NCBI RefSeq assembly: GCF_010868145.1
Contig: NZ_JAAGUY010000003.1
Coordinates: forward strand, 186,001-250,000
Direction of reading: 5' to 3'
DNA length: 64,000 nucleotides
Source of the DNA: Nocardia cyriacigeorgica
GTDB lineage: Bacteria > Actinomycetota > Actinomycetes > Mycobacteriales > Mycobacteriaceae
Shown here: positions 37,612 to 47,434 of the stretch, piece by piece
Numbering within the stretch: position 1 is the first letter of the stretch
Layout: each line of letters begins with the position of its first letter
The notes under the pieces: model-generated
Database searches by the model: none
The model's input: only the letters and a program-made list of their open reading frames with translations
What the model was told of the DNA's origin: nothing
Position numbers and translations under genes: made by a program

Positions 37612-38564
37612 CGACGGCGCCTACTCCGATCGCGGTGGTCGGCCCGACCGCCACCGGCAAATCCGATCTCGCGCTGGATCTGGCCGAACGCCTCGACGGC
37701 GAAATCGTCAATATCGACGCGATGCAGCTGTATCGCGGCATGGATATCGGCACGGCCAAGCTGGCACGGGAGCAGCGGCGGGGAATCCCGCACCATCAGC
37801 TCGACGTGCTGGAGGTGACCGAGACCGCCACGGTGGCCGCCTATCAGGTCGCCGCGGCCACCGATGTCGAGGCGATCATGGCCCGCGGCCGCACCCCGGT
37901 CATCGTCGGCGGCTCGATGATGTATGTCCAGGCGCTGCTGGATCAGTGGGATTTCCCCGCCACCGATCCTGCGGTCCGGGCCCGCTGGGAGACGTTGCTG
38001 GCCGAGCGCGGGGTGGTCGCGGTGCATGAGGCCCTGTGTGCCGCCGACCCGGCCGCCGCCGCCACCATCCTGCCGACCGATGGCAGGCGGATGGTGCGCG
38101 CGCTCGAGGTCGTCGAACTCACCGGGCGGCCGTTCGCGGCCTCCGCGCCGGTCATCGGCCGCCCCCGCTGGGGCACCGCCATCATCGGTGTCGACCGCGA
38201 CACCACCGAACTCGACGATCGCATCGCTCGCCGCACGGATCTGATGTTCGACACCGGCTTGGTCGAGGAGGTGCGCGGACTCATCGATCGAGGTCTTCGC
38301 GACGGCCAAACCGCCCGCCGGGCCATCGGCTACGCCCAGGTTCTGGCCTGTCTGGACGGTGAATACGACCTCGCCCATGCGAAGGAACGCACCTTCATCG
38401 GCACTCGACGCTATGTTCGGCGGCAGCGCTCCTGGTTCCGCCGCGATCGACGAGTGCGCTGGGTGGACGGCGCCGATCCGGCGCTGGCGGCTACAGTCGC
38501 CACGCTGCTCGCCACCGCCGAGCCAGGCATCGGCACCGACCTCGAGGAGCGGACCCCGCAGTGA
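37608..38564 (+). CDS. miaA: tRNA dimethylallyltransferase MiaA
   Basis: Transfers the dimethylallyl group to A37 of tRNAs that read UNN codons, the step before MiaB. Its 318 residues fit the family. The P-loop is GPTATGKSD near residue 12; [16 protein letters not shown] and [16 protein letters not shown] are the substrate motifs. GTG at 37608 overlaps the upstream stop (GTGA). A following GTGA overlap couples it to the RNA methyltransferase gene. Confidence 0.96.
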   Translation: MTTAPTPIAVVGPTATGKSDLALDLAERLDGEIVNIDAMQLYRGMDIGTAKLAREQRRGIPHHQLDVLEVTETATVAAYQVAAATDVEAIMARGRTPVIVGGSMMYVQALLDQWDFPATDPAVRARWETLLAERGVVAVHEALCAADPAAAATILPTDGRRMVRALEVVELTGRPFAASAPVIGRPRWGTAIIGVDRDTTELDDRIARRTDLMFDTGLVEEVRGLIDRGLRDGQTARRAIGYAQVLACLDGEYDLAHAKERTFIGTRRYVRRQRSWFRRDRRVRWVDGADPALAATVATLLATAEPGIGTDLEERTPQ

Positions 38565-39394
38565 CCCGACGGATCAGCACCCGCAACGCCTCCGTGCAGG
38601 TATGGCAGGCCTACCTGACCAACCGCACCAAGCGTCATCGTGATGGCCGGTTTCTGGTGCAGGGCGTGCGCCCGATCACCCAGGCCATCGCCAACGACTG
38701 GCCGCTCGAGACGCTGCTGTACCGGCTCGGCACGCCGGAGCTGTCGCACTGGGCGCGTGAGCTGCTCGAGACCAGCGATGTACCGCAGGTCGGGCTGGTG
38801 CCGGAATTGATGGCCGAACTGGGGGAGAAGTCCGGCGCGGCACCGGAGGTCGTCGCGGTCGCCGAGTCGCGCACCATCGAGCTCGACACCTTCGAACCAG
38901 GTGATCCCGGTGACGCGCCGGTGGTCGTGGTGTTCGACCGTCCGAACTCGCCAGGCAACCTCGGCACACTGATCCGTTCGGCGGACGCCTTCGGCGCGGA
39001 CGCGGTGATCGTCACCGGGCATGGTGCCGATCAGTACGACCCGCAGGCCGTGCGTGCCTCCACCGGTTCACTGTTCGCGCTACCGGTGCTGCGGGCAGCG
39101 GGGCCGGCCCAGATCGTCGGGTTCCGGGATCGGCAGGTCGAGCGAGGCATTCCGACCCGCATCGTCGGCACGGATGAAGGTGGCTCGCACGCGGTGTTCG
39201 ACCATGATTTCACCGAGGCCACGATCCTGGTCGTCGGCAACGAGACCACCGGGATGAGTGCGGGCTGGGCGCAGGCCTGCGACGACATCGTCGATATCCC
39301 GATGGGCGGGACCGCGAGCTCGCTCGGTGCCCCCTCGGCCGGTGCGGTCGCGCTGTACGAAATTTCCCGGCAACGCCGGACGTTTGCCAGATGA
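38561..39394 (+). CDS. TrmH-family (SPOUT) RNA 2'-O-methyltransferase
   Basis: A 277-residue SPOUT enzyme. The N-terminal substrate-binding region reads [20 protein letters not shown] then [10 protein letters not shown]. The knotted SAM-binding motifs are [20 protein letters not shown] (motif 1), [12 protein letters not shown] (motif 2) and [20 protein letters not shown] (motif 3). It probably methylates a ribose in rRNA or tRNA. It sits between miaA and dapF, which are directly adjacent in M. tuberculosis. GTG at 38561 overlaps the miaA stop. Confidence 0.88.
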   Translation: MTRRISTRNASVQVWQAYLTNRTKRHRDGRFLVQGVRPITQAIANDWPLETLLYRLGTPELSHWARELLETSDVPQVGLVPELMAELGEKSGAAPEVVAVAESRTIELDTFEPGDPGDAPVVVVFDRPNSPGNLGTLIRSADAFGADAVIVTGHGADQYDPQAVRASTGSLFALPVLRAAGPAQIVGFRDRQVERGIPTRIVGTDEGGSHAVFDHDFTEATILVVGNETTGMSAGWAQACDDIVDIPMGGTASSLGAPSAGAVALYEISRQRRTFAR

Positions 39395-39440
39395 CCACGA
39401 TGTTCCCCCGACACTCGCGATGACGAGAGGCAGCCTGCAC

Positions 39441-40340
39441 GTGCCAGATACCGACAGCATCGAGTTCACCAAGGGCCACGGCACCCAGAACGATTTCGTG
39501 GTGCTGCCCGACCCCGAGGTAAGCCTCGATCTGACCACCGCGCGGATCGCCGCGCTCTGCGATCGGCAACGTGGCCTCGGCGCCGATGGGGTTCTTCGGG
39601 TCGCTCGTGCCGGTGCGTTGCGGGACAGGGGAGTGCTGCCCGAACTGCCCGAGGGCGTCGGAACCGACGACTGGTTCATGGACTACCGCAACGCCGACGG
39701 ATCGATCGCCGAGATGTGCGGCAACGGCGTGCGCGTATTCGCGCACTATCTCGCGGCATCCGGCCTGGAATCGAGCCGGACGTTCGTCGTCGGTAGCCGG
39801 GCAGGCGCCCGCCCGGTGACCGTGCATGCGGCCGGTCCGGTGCGGGGCGAGGTCACCGTCACCATGGGCGAGGTCCGTGAACTGGGCGAATCGACCGCCA
39901 CGGTGGCCGGATGGGCGTATTCGGGGATCGGCATCGACGTCGGCAACCCGCACCTGGCCTGCGTCGACCCGGAACTCACGGCCGACACGCTCGGCAAGCT
40001 CGACCTGACGGTGGCGCCGGGCTATGACCCGGATGTTTTTCCCCAGGGTGTGAACATCGAGATCGTCACCGCGCTCGACTCCTCGGGTGCGGTCGATATG
40101 CGGGTCTACGAACGTGGCGTCGGCGAGACCCGGTCGTGCGGGACGGGCACGGTGGCCGCGGCCGCGGCCGCCCTGGCCGCGGGCGGCTTCCGGATCGCGC
40201 ACGACACCGGTGAGGTGACCGTGCGGGTGCCGGGTGGTGAAGTATCGGTCGGACTGGAAGGCGGCGTGGCGTGGCTGCGCGGACCTTCGGTGCTGGTGGC
40301 GACCGGCCGGATCGCCGCCGAATGGTGGCAGCAGCCGTGA
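39441..40340 (+). CDS. dapF: Diaminopimelate epimerase
   Basis: Converts LL- to meso-diaminopimelate, the PG and lysine precursor. The two catalytic Cys lie in [11 protein letters not shown] and [12 protein letters not shown]. The start motif [11 protein letters not shown] is present. Its 299 residues match the family. GTG at 39441 has GAGAGG ten bases upstream; an ATG at 39420 would add seven residues but lacks a ribosome site. It closes the run miaA-trmH-dapF. Confidence 0.95.
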   Translation: MPDTDSIEFTKGHGTQNDFVVLPDPEVSLDLTTARIAALCDRQRGLGADGVLRVARAGALRDRGVLPELPEGVGTDDWFMDYRNADGSIAEMCGNGVRVFAHYLAASGLESSRTFVVGSRAGARPVTVHAAGPVRGEVTVTMGEVRELGESTATVAGWAYSGIGIDVGNPHLACVDPELTADTLGKLDLTVAPGYDPDVFPQGVNIEIVTALDSSGAVDMRVYERGVGETRSCGTGTVAAAAAALAAGGFRIAHDTGEVTVRVPGGEVSVGLEGGVAWLRGPSVLVATGRIAAEWWQQP

Positions 40341-40404
40341 AGGGACCGGCCCGCCGGATAACCACATGCGCTGTCCTGGGATTTCGTGGCAGCATGGATG
40401 GTGT

Positions 40405-41958
40405 ATGAGGAATTCAGAGTCTTTCGATATGACCAACGGTATTGATCTGTTCGACGGCGCCGACGACGAGGACGGCACCGAGTTCGACGGCACCGACGTC
40501 GGTTCCGACGCCGAGTCGGCCCGCCGCGGTGGCGGCTGGGCGCCCGAGCCGACCGCCGGTGAACTCCAGCTCGAGGAACGCAGCGCCCTGCGCCGTGTGG
40601 CGGGGCTGTCCACCGAGCTCACCGACATCACCGAAGTCGAGTACCGGCAGCTGCGACTGGAGCGTGTCGTGCTCGTCGGTGTGTGGACCGAGGGCAGCGC
40701 CGCACGCGCCGATGCCAGCATGGCCGAGCTCGCCGCGCTCGCCGAGACCGCCGGTTCGGAGGTGCTCGAAGCCCTGATCCAGCGCCGCGACCGACCCGAC
40801 CCTGCCACCTACATCGGTTCCGGTAAGGCCGAGGAGCTGCGCTCGGTGGTACTCGGCAGTGGCGCGGACACCGTGATTTGCGACGGTGAACTGACCCCCG
40901 CGCAGCTCACCGCGCTGGAGAAGGTGGTCAAGGTCAAGGTGATCGACCGGACCGCCCTGATCCTGGACATCTTCGCCCAGCACGCCACCTCCCGCGAGGG
41001 CAAGGCGCAGGTCGCGCTGGCGCAGATGGAGTACATGCTGCCCAGGCTGCGCGGCTGGGGTGAGTCGATGTCACGTCAGGCCGGTGGCCGGGCGGGCAGC
41101 AACGGCGGTGTTGGTCTGCGTGGTCCCGGTGAGACCAAGATCGAAACCGACCGTCGTCGTATCCGTGAGCGGATGGCCAAGCTGCGCCGGGAGATCCGCG
41201 AGATGAAGACCGCGCGCGACACCATGCGCTCGCGGCGCAGCTCGAGCGGTATCCCGTCGGTCGCGATCATCGGCTACACCAACGCGGGCAAGTCCAGCCT
41301 GATGAATGCGCTCACCGGGTCCGGTGTGCTGGTCCAGGACGCGCTGTTCGCCACCCTGGACCCGACCACCCGCCGCGCCGAACTCGATGACGGCCGCGAG
41401 GTCGTGTTCACCGACACCGTTGGTTTCGTCCGGCATCTGCCCACTCAGCTCGTCGAAGCCTTCCGCTCCACCTTGGAGGAGGTCACCGGCGCCGACCTGC
41501 TGCTGCATGTGGTGGACGGTTCCGACGCGCTGCCCGCCGAGCAGATCAAGGCCGTGCGCGAGGTCGTCACCGACGTGATCCGCGAATCGGGTGCCCCGGC
41601 GCCGCCGGAACTGTTGGTCGTCAACAAGATCGACGCCATCGATCCGGTCGAGCTGACGCGCCTGCGCGCGCTGCTACCCGGCGCGGAGTTCGTCTCCGCG
41701 CACAAGGGGACCGGGATCGACACCCTGCGTGATCGCCTGGCCGAGGTGCTCGGCGGACTCGACGTCGAGATCAGTGTGCTGCTGCCCTACACCCGCGGTG
41801 ACCTGCTCGCCCGCATCCACGCCGATGGCCGGATCGACAGCTCCAGCCACGAGGAAGCGGGTACCAGGGTGCATGCGCGGGTCCCGCATGCCCTTGCGGC
41901 GGCGCTGTCGGAGTATGCGCACGCGGGCACCGTCGCCGACGATCGGCCCGCACCGTAA
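40405..41958 (+). CDS. hflX: Ribosome-splitting GTPase HflX
   Basis: Binds 50S and splits stalled 70S ribosomes under stress. A 65-residue acidic leader is followed by the glycine-rich N-domain (IQRRDRPDPATYIGSGKAEE), helical RRRIRERMAKLRREIRE and the GTPase domain. G1 is GYTNAGKSS, G3 is DTVGFVRHLPTQLVEAF and G4 is VNKID. The 517-residue length fits mycobacterial HflX. ATG at 40405 is used; ATG at 40429 is an alternative. It follows dapF by 64 bases. Confidence 0.94.
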   Translation: MRNSESFDMTNGIDLFDGADDEDGTEFDGTDVGSDAESARRGGGWAPEPTAGELQLEERSALRRVAGLSTELTDITEVEYRQLRLERVVLVGVWTEGSAARADASMAELAALAETAGSEVLEALIQRRDRPDPATYIGSGKAEELRSVVLGSGADTVICDGELTPAQLTALEKVVKVKVIDRTALILDIFAQHATSREGKAQVALAQMEYMLPRLRGWGESMSRQAGGRAGSNGGVGLRGPGETKIETDRRRIRERMAKLRREIREMKTARDTMRSRRSSSGIPSVAIIGYTNAGKSSLMNALTGSGVLVQDALFATLDPTTRRAELDDGREVVFTDTVGFVRHLPTQLVEAFRSTLEEVTGADLLLHVVDGSDALPAEQIKAVREVVTDVIRESGAPAPPELLVVNKIDAIDPVELTRLRALLPGAEFVSAHKGTGIDTLRDRLAEVLGGLDVEISVLLPYTRGDLLARIHADGRIDSSSHEEAGTRVHARVPHALAAALSEYAHAGTVADDRPAP

Positions 41959-42072
41959 TCCACCTGGTGTCCGGCGGGTGAATATCGGCGCAGGTCAGCG
42001 CTGACGGCATATCCGATGCGACACAGTCGATTTCGTTGCGTTATCGTCATCGAATCGACATCAGGAGGGTTC

Positions 42073-43020
42073 ATGTCGCACGACCGTTCCGGCTCGGCCG
42101 ATTCCGGTGATCGGCCGGCCGGCGCTCTGCCCGAGGCCGCCGTGCTCAGCGACGGTGCGCCGCTGTCGGTCTCGCTGAGCGGTACCGACCTGCGCATCAT
42201 CGAGACCTTGCTCGCTCCGTTGCGCGCGTGGACGAGTCCGCGGTTCTACGGGCTGGAGAACATCCCCGCCGAGGGCCCGGTTCTCTTGGTGGGCAACCAC
42301 AATCTGCTCGGCGGAATCGATGCGCCGCTGCTGCTGCCGGAGGTACTGCATCGACGCGGCCGGCTCATCCGCGGGCTGGCGGAGAATGTGCTCATCGCCG
42401 TGCCGGGGGTGCGTCATCTGCTGCACCACTACGGTTCGGTGCGCGGGACCCGGCGCAACTGCCTGGCTCTGCTCGCACGCGGTGAAGCGGTGATGGTCTT
42501 TCCTGGGGGCGGGCGGGAGGCCGTGCGCCGTAAGAACGAGAAGTACCACCTCAAATGGGAAGGTCGTACCGGATTCGCCCGGATGGCGATCGAGGCCGGG
42601 GCGCCCATCGTGCCGGTGGCGATGATCGGAGTGGACGATGCCTACGACATCGTCGTCGACGGTGATCATCCGGTGCTGCGTCCACTGCGGTGGGCGGTCG
42701 AAGCGCTCGGTCTCCACCGCGAACTCACCCCGCCGCTGGTGCGCGGCCTTGGTCCGACTCCGCTGCCACGGCCGGAACGGTTCTACTTCGCCGCGGGAGC
42801 GCCGATCGATCCGGCGCCCTGGCGCGACGCCCCTGACCTCGGTGCCGCCGCCGTCGAGTTGCGTGCGGTGGTGCGCAAGAGCCTGGAGGAGGAGCTGCGG
42901 TTCCTGTTCGCCGAACGTGACCGCGATTCCGGTCGAACCCTGACCGGCCGGGTGCGCGGCGATCTGGCCGCGTTCACCTCCGGTGCCATCGACAGGCTAC
43001 GGCGGTTTCGTTTGTCGTGA
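42073..43020 (+). CDS. Lysophospholipid/diacylglycerol acyltransferase (PlsC-like)
   Basis: A 315-residue acyltransferase of the LPLAT superfamily, MGAT-like branch. The catalytic region is VGNHNLLGGIDAPLL, in which His and Asp replace the usual HX4D spacing by one residue, as in this branch. The phosphate/acyl block is VMVFPGGGREAVRRKNEKYH, and the third motif is GAPIVPVAMIGVDDAYD. It likely acylates lysophospholipid or diacylglycerol at the membrane. AGGAGG lies six bases before the ATG. It lies between hflX and a fatty-acid dehydrogenase. Confidence 0.85.
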   Translation: MSHDRSGSADSGDRPAGALPEAAVLSDGAPLSVSLSGTDLRIIETLLAPLRAWTSPRFYGLENIPAEGPVLLVGNHNLLGGIDAPLLLPEVLHRRGRLIRGLAENVLIAVPGVRHLLHHYGSVRGTRRNCLALLARGEAVMVFPGGGREAVRRKNEKYHLKWEGRTGFARMAIEAGAPIVPVAMIGVDDAYDIVVDGDHPVLRPLRWAVEALGLHRELTPPLVRGLGPTPLPRPERFYFAAGAPIDPAPWRDAPDLGAAAVELRAVVRKSLEEELRFLFAERDRDSGRTLTGRVRGDLAAFTSGAIDRLRRFRLS

Positions 43021-43169
43021 ATCTCCTCTGATCATGGTCGGCGTCGCCACTCGAGCAGGTGAGACGGCGAATTCGGGGAGTGAAGTGAACAGCGATTCTC
43101 ATCCCGGGTACGGTGGGTGACAACGACGAACCGGTGCGGGCCGGTTCGTGTGGTCACTAGGAGGTTGGT

Positions 43170-44315
43170 GTGGAGCGCACACTGTTCGAACCCGAGCACG
43201 ACCTGTTCCGGGAGTCGTTCCGCAAGTTTCTCGACACTCACGTCGCGCCGAACCATGCGAAATGGGAAGAGCAGGGCATTGTCGATCGGTCCGCGTGGGT
43301 CGAGGCGGGTAAGCAAGGCTTCCTCGGCATGGCGGTACCGGAGGAGTACGGCGGCGGCGGGGTCAAGGATTTCCGCTACAACGCGGTGATCACCGAAGAG
43401 ACCGTGCGTGGGCAGTACTCCGGGCTCGGCTTCTCGCTGCACAACGACGTCGTCGCGCCGTATCTGCTGGAGTTGGCGAACGAGGAGCAGAAGCAGCGGT
43501 GGCTGCCCGGATTCTGTTCCGGCGAGATCATCACCGCGATCGCCATGACCGAGCCGGGCACCGGATCGGATCTGCAGGGCATCAAGACCCGCGCCGTGCG
43601 CGACGGCGACGACTGGGTGCTCAACGGCTCCAAGACCTTCATCACCAACGGCATCAACGCAGATATCATCATCGTGGTCGCGCAGACCGACCCCGAGAAG
43701 GGCGCGATGGGCTTCAGCCTGCTGGTCGTCGAGCGCGGTATGGCCGGTTTCGAACGCGGACGCAACCTCGACAAGATCGGCCTCAAGGCGCAGGACACCG
43801 CCGAGCTCAGCTTCAGCGATGTGCGGGTGCCCGCGGCCAACCTTCTCGGCACCGAGGGGATGGGCTTCATCCACCTGATGCAGAACCTCCCGCAGGAGCG
43901 CATGTCGATCGCCGTGATGGCCGCCGCCGCCATGGAGGGCTGCCTGGACATGACGGTCCAGTACGTGCGTGACCGCAAGGCCTTCGGCAAGCCGATCGGA
44001 GCCCTGCAGAACACCCGCTTCGTGCTGGCCGAACTGGCCACCAAGACCACCGCCGTGCGCATCATGGTCGATCGGTTCATCGAGGACCTGAACGCGGACA
44101 AGCTGTCGGTCGAGGATGCCGCCATGGCCAAGTGGTGGAGCACCGAGGAGCAGCTCGACCTCATCAACCGCTGCCTGCAGCTCCACGGCGGCTACGGCTA
44201 TATGAAGGAATACCCGATCGCCAAGGCGTACATGGATGCTCGCATCCAGACGATCTACGGCGGCACCACCGAGATCATGAAAGAGATCATCGGCCGCGGT
44301 TTGAAACTGGCCTGA
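43170..44315 (+). CDS. Acyl-CoA dehydrogenase (FadE20 type)
   Basis: FAD-dependent acyl-CoA dehydrogenase of 381 residues. AIAMTEPGTGSDLQGIKTRA, FITNGINADII and LQLHGGYGYMKEYPIAKAYM are the family motifs, and Glu in YGGTTEIMKEI is the likely catalytic base. Its place after hflX matches fadE20 (Rv2724c). GTG at 43170 has AGGAGG seven bases upstream. It is similar to the dehydrogenase at 17368 but not its duplicate: many positions differ. Confidence 0.92.
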   Translation: MERTLFEPEHDLFRESFRKFLDTHVAPNHAKWEEQGIVDRSAWVEAGKQGFLGMAVPEEYGGGGVKDFRYNAVITEETVRGQYSGLGFSLHNDVVAPYLLELANEEQKQRWLPGFCSGEIITAIAMTEPGTGSDLQGIKTRAVRDGDDWVLNGSKTFITNGINADIIIVVAQTDPEKGAMGFSLLVVERGMAGFERGRNLDKIGLKAQDTAELSFSDVRVPAANLLGTEGMGFIHLMQNLPQERMSIAVMAAAAMEGCLDMTVQYVRDRKAFGKPIGALQNTRFVLAELATKTTAVRIMVDRFIEDLNADKLSVEDAAMAKWWSTEEQLDLINRCLQLHGGYGYMKEYPIAKAYMDARIQTIYGGTTEIMKEIIGRGLKLA

Positions 44316-44432
44316 TCACCACCTGTCCGGCTCCGGCCGACGGTGACCGTCATGTGCGGGCGTCGTCGGCCGCGTGCGATCACAGTTGTCGTCCCGATCG
44401 GCGGTGTCGTCGTCGACGAAGACGGAAAAGTA

Positions 44433-45527
44433 TCAGCTGATGTGCCTGCCCCGTGCGGCAAGGCCTGCTCCGGTGACCAGCGGCAGATCGAGTGTCGTGC
44501 GGATGCCCGCCGGGGCGGCGACGACTGCGGGAATGGCGTTGACCAGGCGCATCGCCGTACCGACGAGGCTGGCGTGGTTGTGGTCGCCGTTGTCGCTGAA
44601 CATGGCCAGGTCGAGGGTGTAATGCGGTTCGCCGGTGACTTCCACTCGGTAGGACCCGCCCTCGCGCGCCGGTTGCGGCCAGTCGGGGGCGATATCGGCA
44701 CGCAGCCGGGTGATGTGTTCGAGCACGGTGACCACACGCTCGCCGACCATGCCGCGGACCTCGAAGCGCAGACCGGCCGCGGTGCCCTTCTCGATGGTGC
44801 CGGAGTCGATCGCGAAGGTTTCCGGAGCCGGCACCCGCTCGTAGGTCTGGGTGACAGCATCGAGTTCCAGATCGAGGCCCGCGGCCAGTTGACGGACAAC
44901 GCTGCCCCAGGCCAGCGACAGCACGCCAGGTTGCAGCAGTAGCGGAGTCTCGTCCATCGGCTTACCGAAGCCCATGATGTCGAACATGACGGCCGGATTG
45001 TCGTAGGTCGAATAGTCGACGATCTCCATACACCGCACCTGATCGACCCGCCGACAGGTTCCCAACAGGGCCAGCGGCAGCAGATCATTGGCGAAACCGG
45101 GGTCGATCCCGTTGACGAACAACGACGAATTGCCTGTGGCGGCAGCCTTTTCCAGCGGAACGAGCAGCTCGTCCGGGATGACGTCCCACGGGTACTGCAG
45201 GAACACCGGTGCGCTCGCCACCACATTGATCCCCGCGGCCAGCAGCACCCGCAGATCCTCCAGGGCCTCCATCAGCCGGTTGTCGGTCATGGCCGTGTAG
45301 ACCACACAGTCCGGCTTCAACGCCAGGATCCGCTCGGTATCGGTGGTCGCCGAGATGCCGGTCGGCTCCGCGCCGACCAGCTCACCGGCGTCGCGGCCGT
45401 CCTTGTCCGGTCCGGAGACTCGCACTCCGACAAGTTCGAGCCGTGGATCGTCGAGCACTCCGGCGAGCGCGTGCCGCCCGACATTGCCGGTGCCCCAGTG
45501 CACTACGCGATAGACCATCGTCGTCAC
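44433..45527 (-). CDS. NAD(P)H-dependent amine/dihydrodipicolinate reductase-like protein
   Basis: A 364-residue oxidoreductase with an N-terminal Rossmann domain (YRVVHWGTGNVGRHALAGVL) and a dimerisation domain like that of 2,4-diaminopentanoate dehydrogenase and DapB. The sequence INVVASAPVFLQYPWDVIPD is typical of the actinobacterial branch, which acts on steroid or other small substrates of unknown identity. GGTGACGACG precedes the start. It lies one base after the SDR gene on the same strand, so the two form an operon divergent from an IclR-type regulator. Confidence 0.82.
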   Translation of the reverse strand: MTTMVYRVVHWGTGNVGRHALAGVLDDPRLELVGVRVSGPDKDGRDAGELVGAEPTGISATTDTERILALKPDCVVYTAMTDNRLMEALEDLRVLLAAGINVVASAPVFLQYPWDVIPDELLVPLEKAAATGNSSLFVNGIDPGFANDLLPLALLGTCRRVDQVRCMEIVDYSTYDNPAVMFDIMGFGKPMDETPLLLQPGVLSLAWGSVVRQLAAGLDLELDAVTQTYERVPAPETFAIDSGTIEKGTAAGLRFEVRGMVGERVVTVLEHITRLRADIAPDWPQPAREGGSYRVEVTGEPHYTLDLAMFSDNGDHNHASLVGTAMRLVNAIPAVVAAPAGIRTTLDLPLVTGAGLAARGRHIS

Positions 45528-45528
45528 C

Positions 45529-46320
45529 TCACAGATCGGGAAGGGGAATGTCGAGATTCGGTGCGATGAGGCCGCCGTCGACCTCTAACACCTTGCCGGT
45601 CAGGAAATCACCTGCGGGGGAGGCGAGAAACAGCGCGGCCGAGGCGATATCGGCCGGATCGCCCAACCGGCGCATCGGGGTGGCCTGTTCGAGCTTCGTA
45701 CGCATCTCGTCGTTGCCCGCGACGACTTCGAGAGCCGAGGTGAGAATCGATCCGGGCGCGATCGCGTTCACGCGGATGCGCGGGCACAGATCGAGTGCGG
45801 CGTTACGGGTGTAGTGCGCGAGCGCTGCTTTCGCCGTGGCGTAGGCGGCGAACGCGCGGCCGGGCAGCCTGCCCATCGTCGAGGTCACATTGATGATCGA
45901 GCCGGTCCCTGCGGTGTCGAGGATCTTCGGTACGGCGGCGCGCACCAGGGTGTGTGCGGTGCCGACATTGAAGGTGAACGCCTTGGCCAGATCCTCGGCG
46001 CTGGTGTCCAGCAGCGGTTTCGGCATCGCACCGCCCACGTTGTTCACCACGGTGTCCAGGCGGCCGAACTGGTCGACGGCCGCATCCGCCAGCGCGGCGG
46101 AGGCGTCGAGATCGGCGAGATCGGCGACGACCACGTGTGCGCGCCGCCCGGTCGCCTCGATTCGTTCGGCGACTTCGCGCAGCTCGGATTCGGTGCGCGC
46201 CGCGATCACCACGTCGGCGCCGGCCTCCGCGAATCCGACCGCGATCGCCGCCCCGAGGCCTCGTCCGGCGCCGGTGACGACCGCTACCCGGCCGTCGAGC
46301 CGGAATCGATCCAGAATCAT
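45529..46320 (-). CDS. SDR family NAD(P)-dependent oxidoreductase
   Basis: Classical short-chain dehydrogenase, 263 residues. The cofactor motif is [10 protein letters not shown] at about 17-26, NNVGG is the structural motif, and the catalytic Ser-Tyr-Lys set is in NVTSTMG and [11 protein letters not shown]. The substrate is unknown. GGAGGATG-type ribosome sequence lies just before the ATG. It is the first gene of a two-gene unit facing the IclR-type regulator. Confidence 0.93.
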   Translation of the reverse strand: MILDRFRLDGRVAVVTGAGRGLGAAIAVGFAEAGADVVIAARTESELREVAERIEATGRRAHVVVADLADLDASAALADAAVDQFGRLDTVVNNVGGAMPKPLLDTSAEDLAKAFTFNVGTAHTLVRAAVPKILDTAGTGSIINVTSTMGRLPGRAFAAYATAKAALAHYTRNAALDLCPRIRVNAIAPGSILTSALEVVAGNDEMRTKLEQATPMRRLGDPADIASAALFLASPAGDFLTGKVLEVDGGLIAPNLDIPLPDL

Positions 46321-46347
46321 CGCCGCATCCTCCTAGGTGTCGAATAC

Positions 46348-46373
46348 TCGACTATCATTCGGCGAATAGTCGA
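46348..46373. promoter_or_regulatory. Putative operator in the SDR-IclR divergent spacer
   Basis: TCGACTAT (46348-46355) and ATAGTCGA (46366-46373) form a perfect eight-base dyad separated by ten bases. A further TCGAATACTCGA overlaps its left arm. It lies midway between the divergent starts, a usual place for an IclR-type operator. Confidence 0.55.
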
Positions 46374-46414
46374 TGCAGTGTAGGGCGCTCGGTGCCGGGC
46401 GACAAGGGGTGACG

Positions 46415-47299
46415 ATGTCTTCAGCGGGGTCGCCGCCGACGCGACGCGTCATCGCGGTAGTCGAGCTGCTCACCGAATCCGATCGCGGGCTGAGTGCATC
46501 GGACATCGCGGCCTCGCTGTCGCTGGCGCGTGCCACCGTCAGTGCGGTACTGGCCGAACTCACCGTCGCGGGATGGGTACGCCGCGACGAGGGCCTGCGG
46601 TATCGACCGGGTCCCGCGTTGGCGAGGTTGTCGCCCGCTCCGCCCGGCGCCTCCGGTGCGGCCGTGCAGGCCGAACTGGCCGCGTTGGCGTCGGCCGCGG
46701 GCTGTGGTGCCACGCTCAGTCGCATCGAGAGTGACCGGCTCACCGTGGTGGCCAAGCAGTACGCGGATGCCCGGGTGGTGCCGGGGCTGCATATCGGGCA
46801 ATCGCTTCCGCTGGCGTATCCGGCCGGCGCCGCGGTCATGCCGTGGCGCACCGATGCCGAGCGGCGCGCGTGGCTGGCGACGGCATCCGGACCAGGCCGC
46901 CGTGCCGCACCGGCGTTGCTGCGGTTCGTTGCGGGCAATGGCTATGCGGTGTTTCGGCCCGATGCCGACGATGCCGGTCTGGTCGACGTGCTCGCCGATC
47001 TCCTCGGGGCGGTGGGCGCCGAGGTGCTGCAGCCGCAACTACGGTCGAGGGTCTTGCGGCAGTTGTCGCGGTTGACGGCGCGGCCCTACACCGACGCCGA
47101 TATCGTCTCGGAGGAGTCTTTGCCGGTCAGCTACCTGTCCGCGCCGGTATTCGACGGTGCGACAGCACCGTACGAGGTGCAGATCGGGCCCTTGCGCCCT
47201 GCGGTCGGTCGGGTCGAACGGGCCGGCTATATCGAGGCGATTCGGGTGGGTGCACAGGCGATCTCGACTGCGTTGGGGGAGCCAGCCCGAGGAGTGTGA
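46415..47299 (+). CDS. IclR-like transcriptional regulator
   Basis: A 294-residue regulator with an N-terminal winged HTH (about residues 10-65: RVIAVVELLTESDRGLSASD, LSLARATVSAVLAELTVAGW) and a large effector domain resembling IclR in layout (RLTVVAKQYADARVVPGLHI, QSLPLAYPAGAAVMPW). It faces the reductase/SDR operon, which it probably controls. ATG at 46415 is preceded by AAGGGGTGAC. The ligand is unknown. Confidence 0.8.
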   Translation: MSSAGSPPTRRVIAVVELLTESDRGLSASDIAASLSLARATVSAVLAELTVAGWVRRDEGLRYRPGPALARLSPAPPGASGAAVQAELAALASAAGCGATLSRIESDRLTVVAKQYADARVVPGLHIGQSLPLAYPAGAAVMPWRTDAERRAWLATASGPGRRAAPALLRFVAGNGYAVFRPDADDAGLVDVLADLLGAVGAEVLQPQLRSRVLRQLSRLTARPYTDADIVSEESLPVSYLSAPVFDGATAPYEVQIGPLRPAVGRVERAGYIEAIRVGAQAISTALGEPARGV

Positions 47300-47434
47300 G
47301 TGCGGCGGCAGCCGGACCGTGCGGGTCGGGCCGTGTCGGCAATGCGATCGATGTGGTGGGCGTTCGACGTGTTCAGTCGCGGGCCGTGTATCGGGTTCCT
47401 GTACAACAGATGCTCGGGCTCGGTTCGGCACTCA

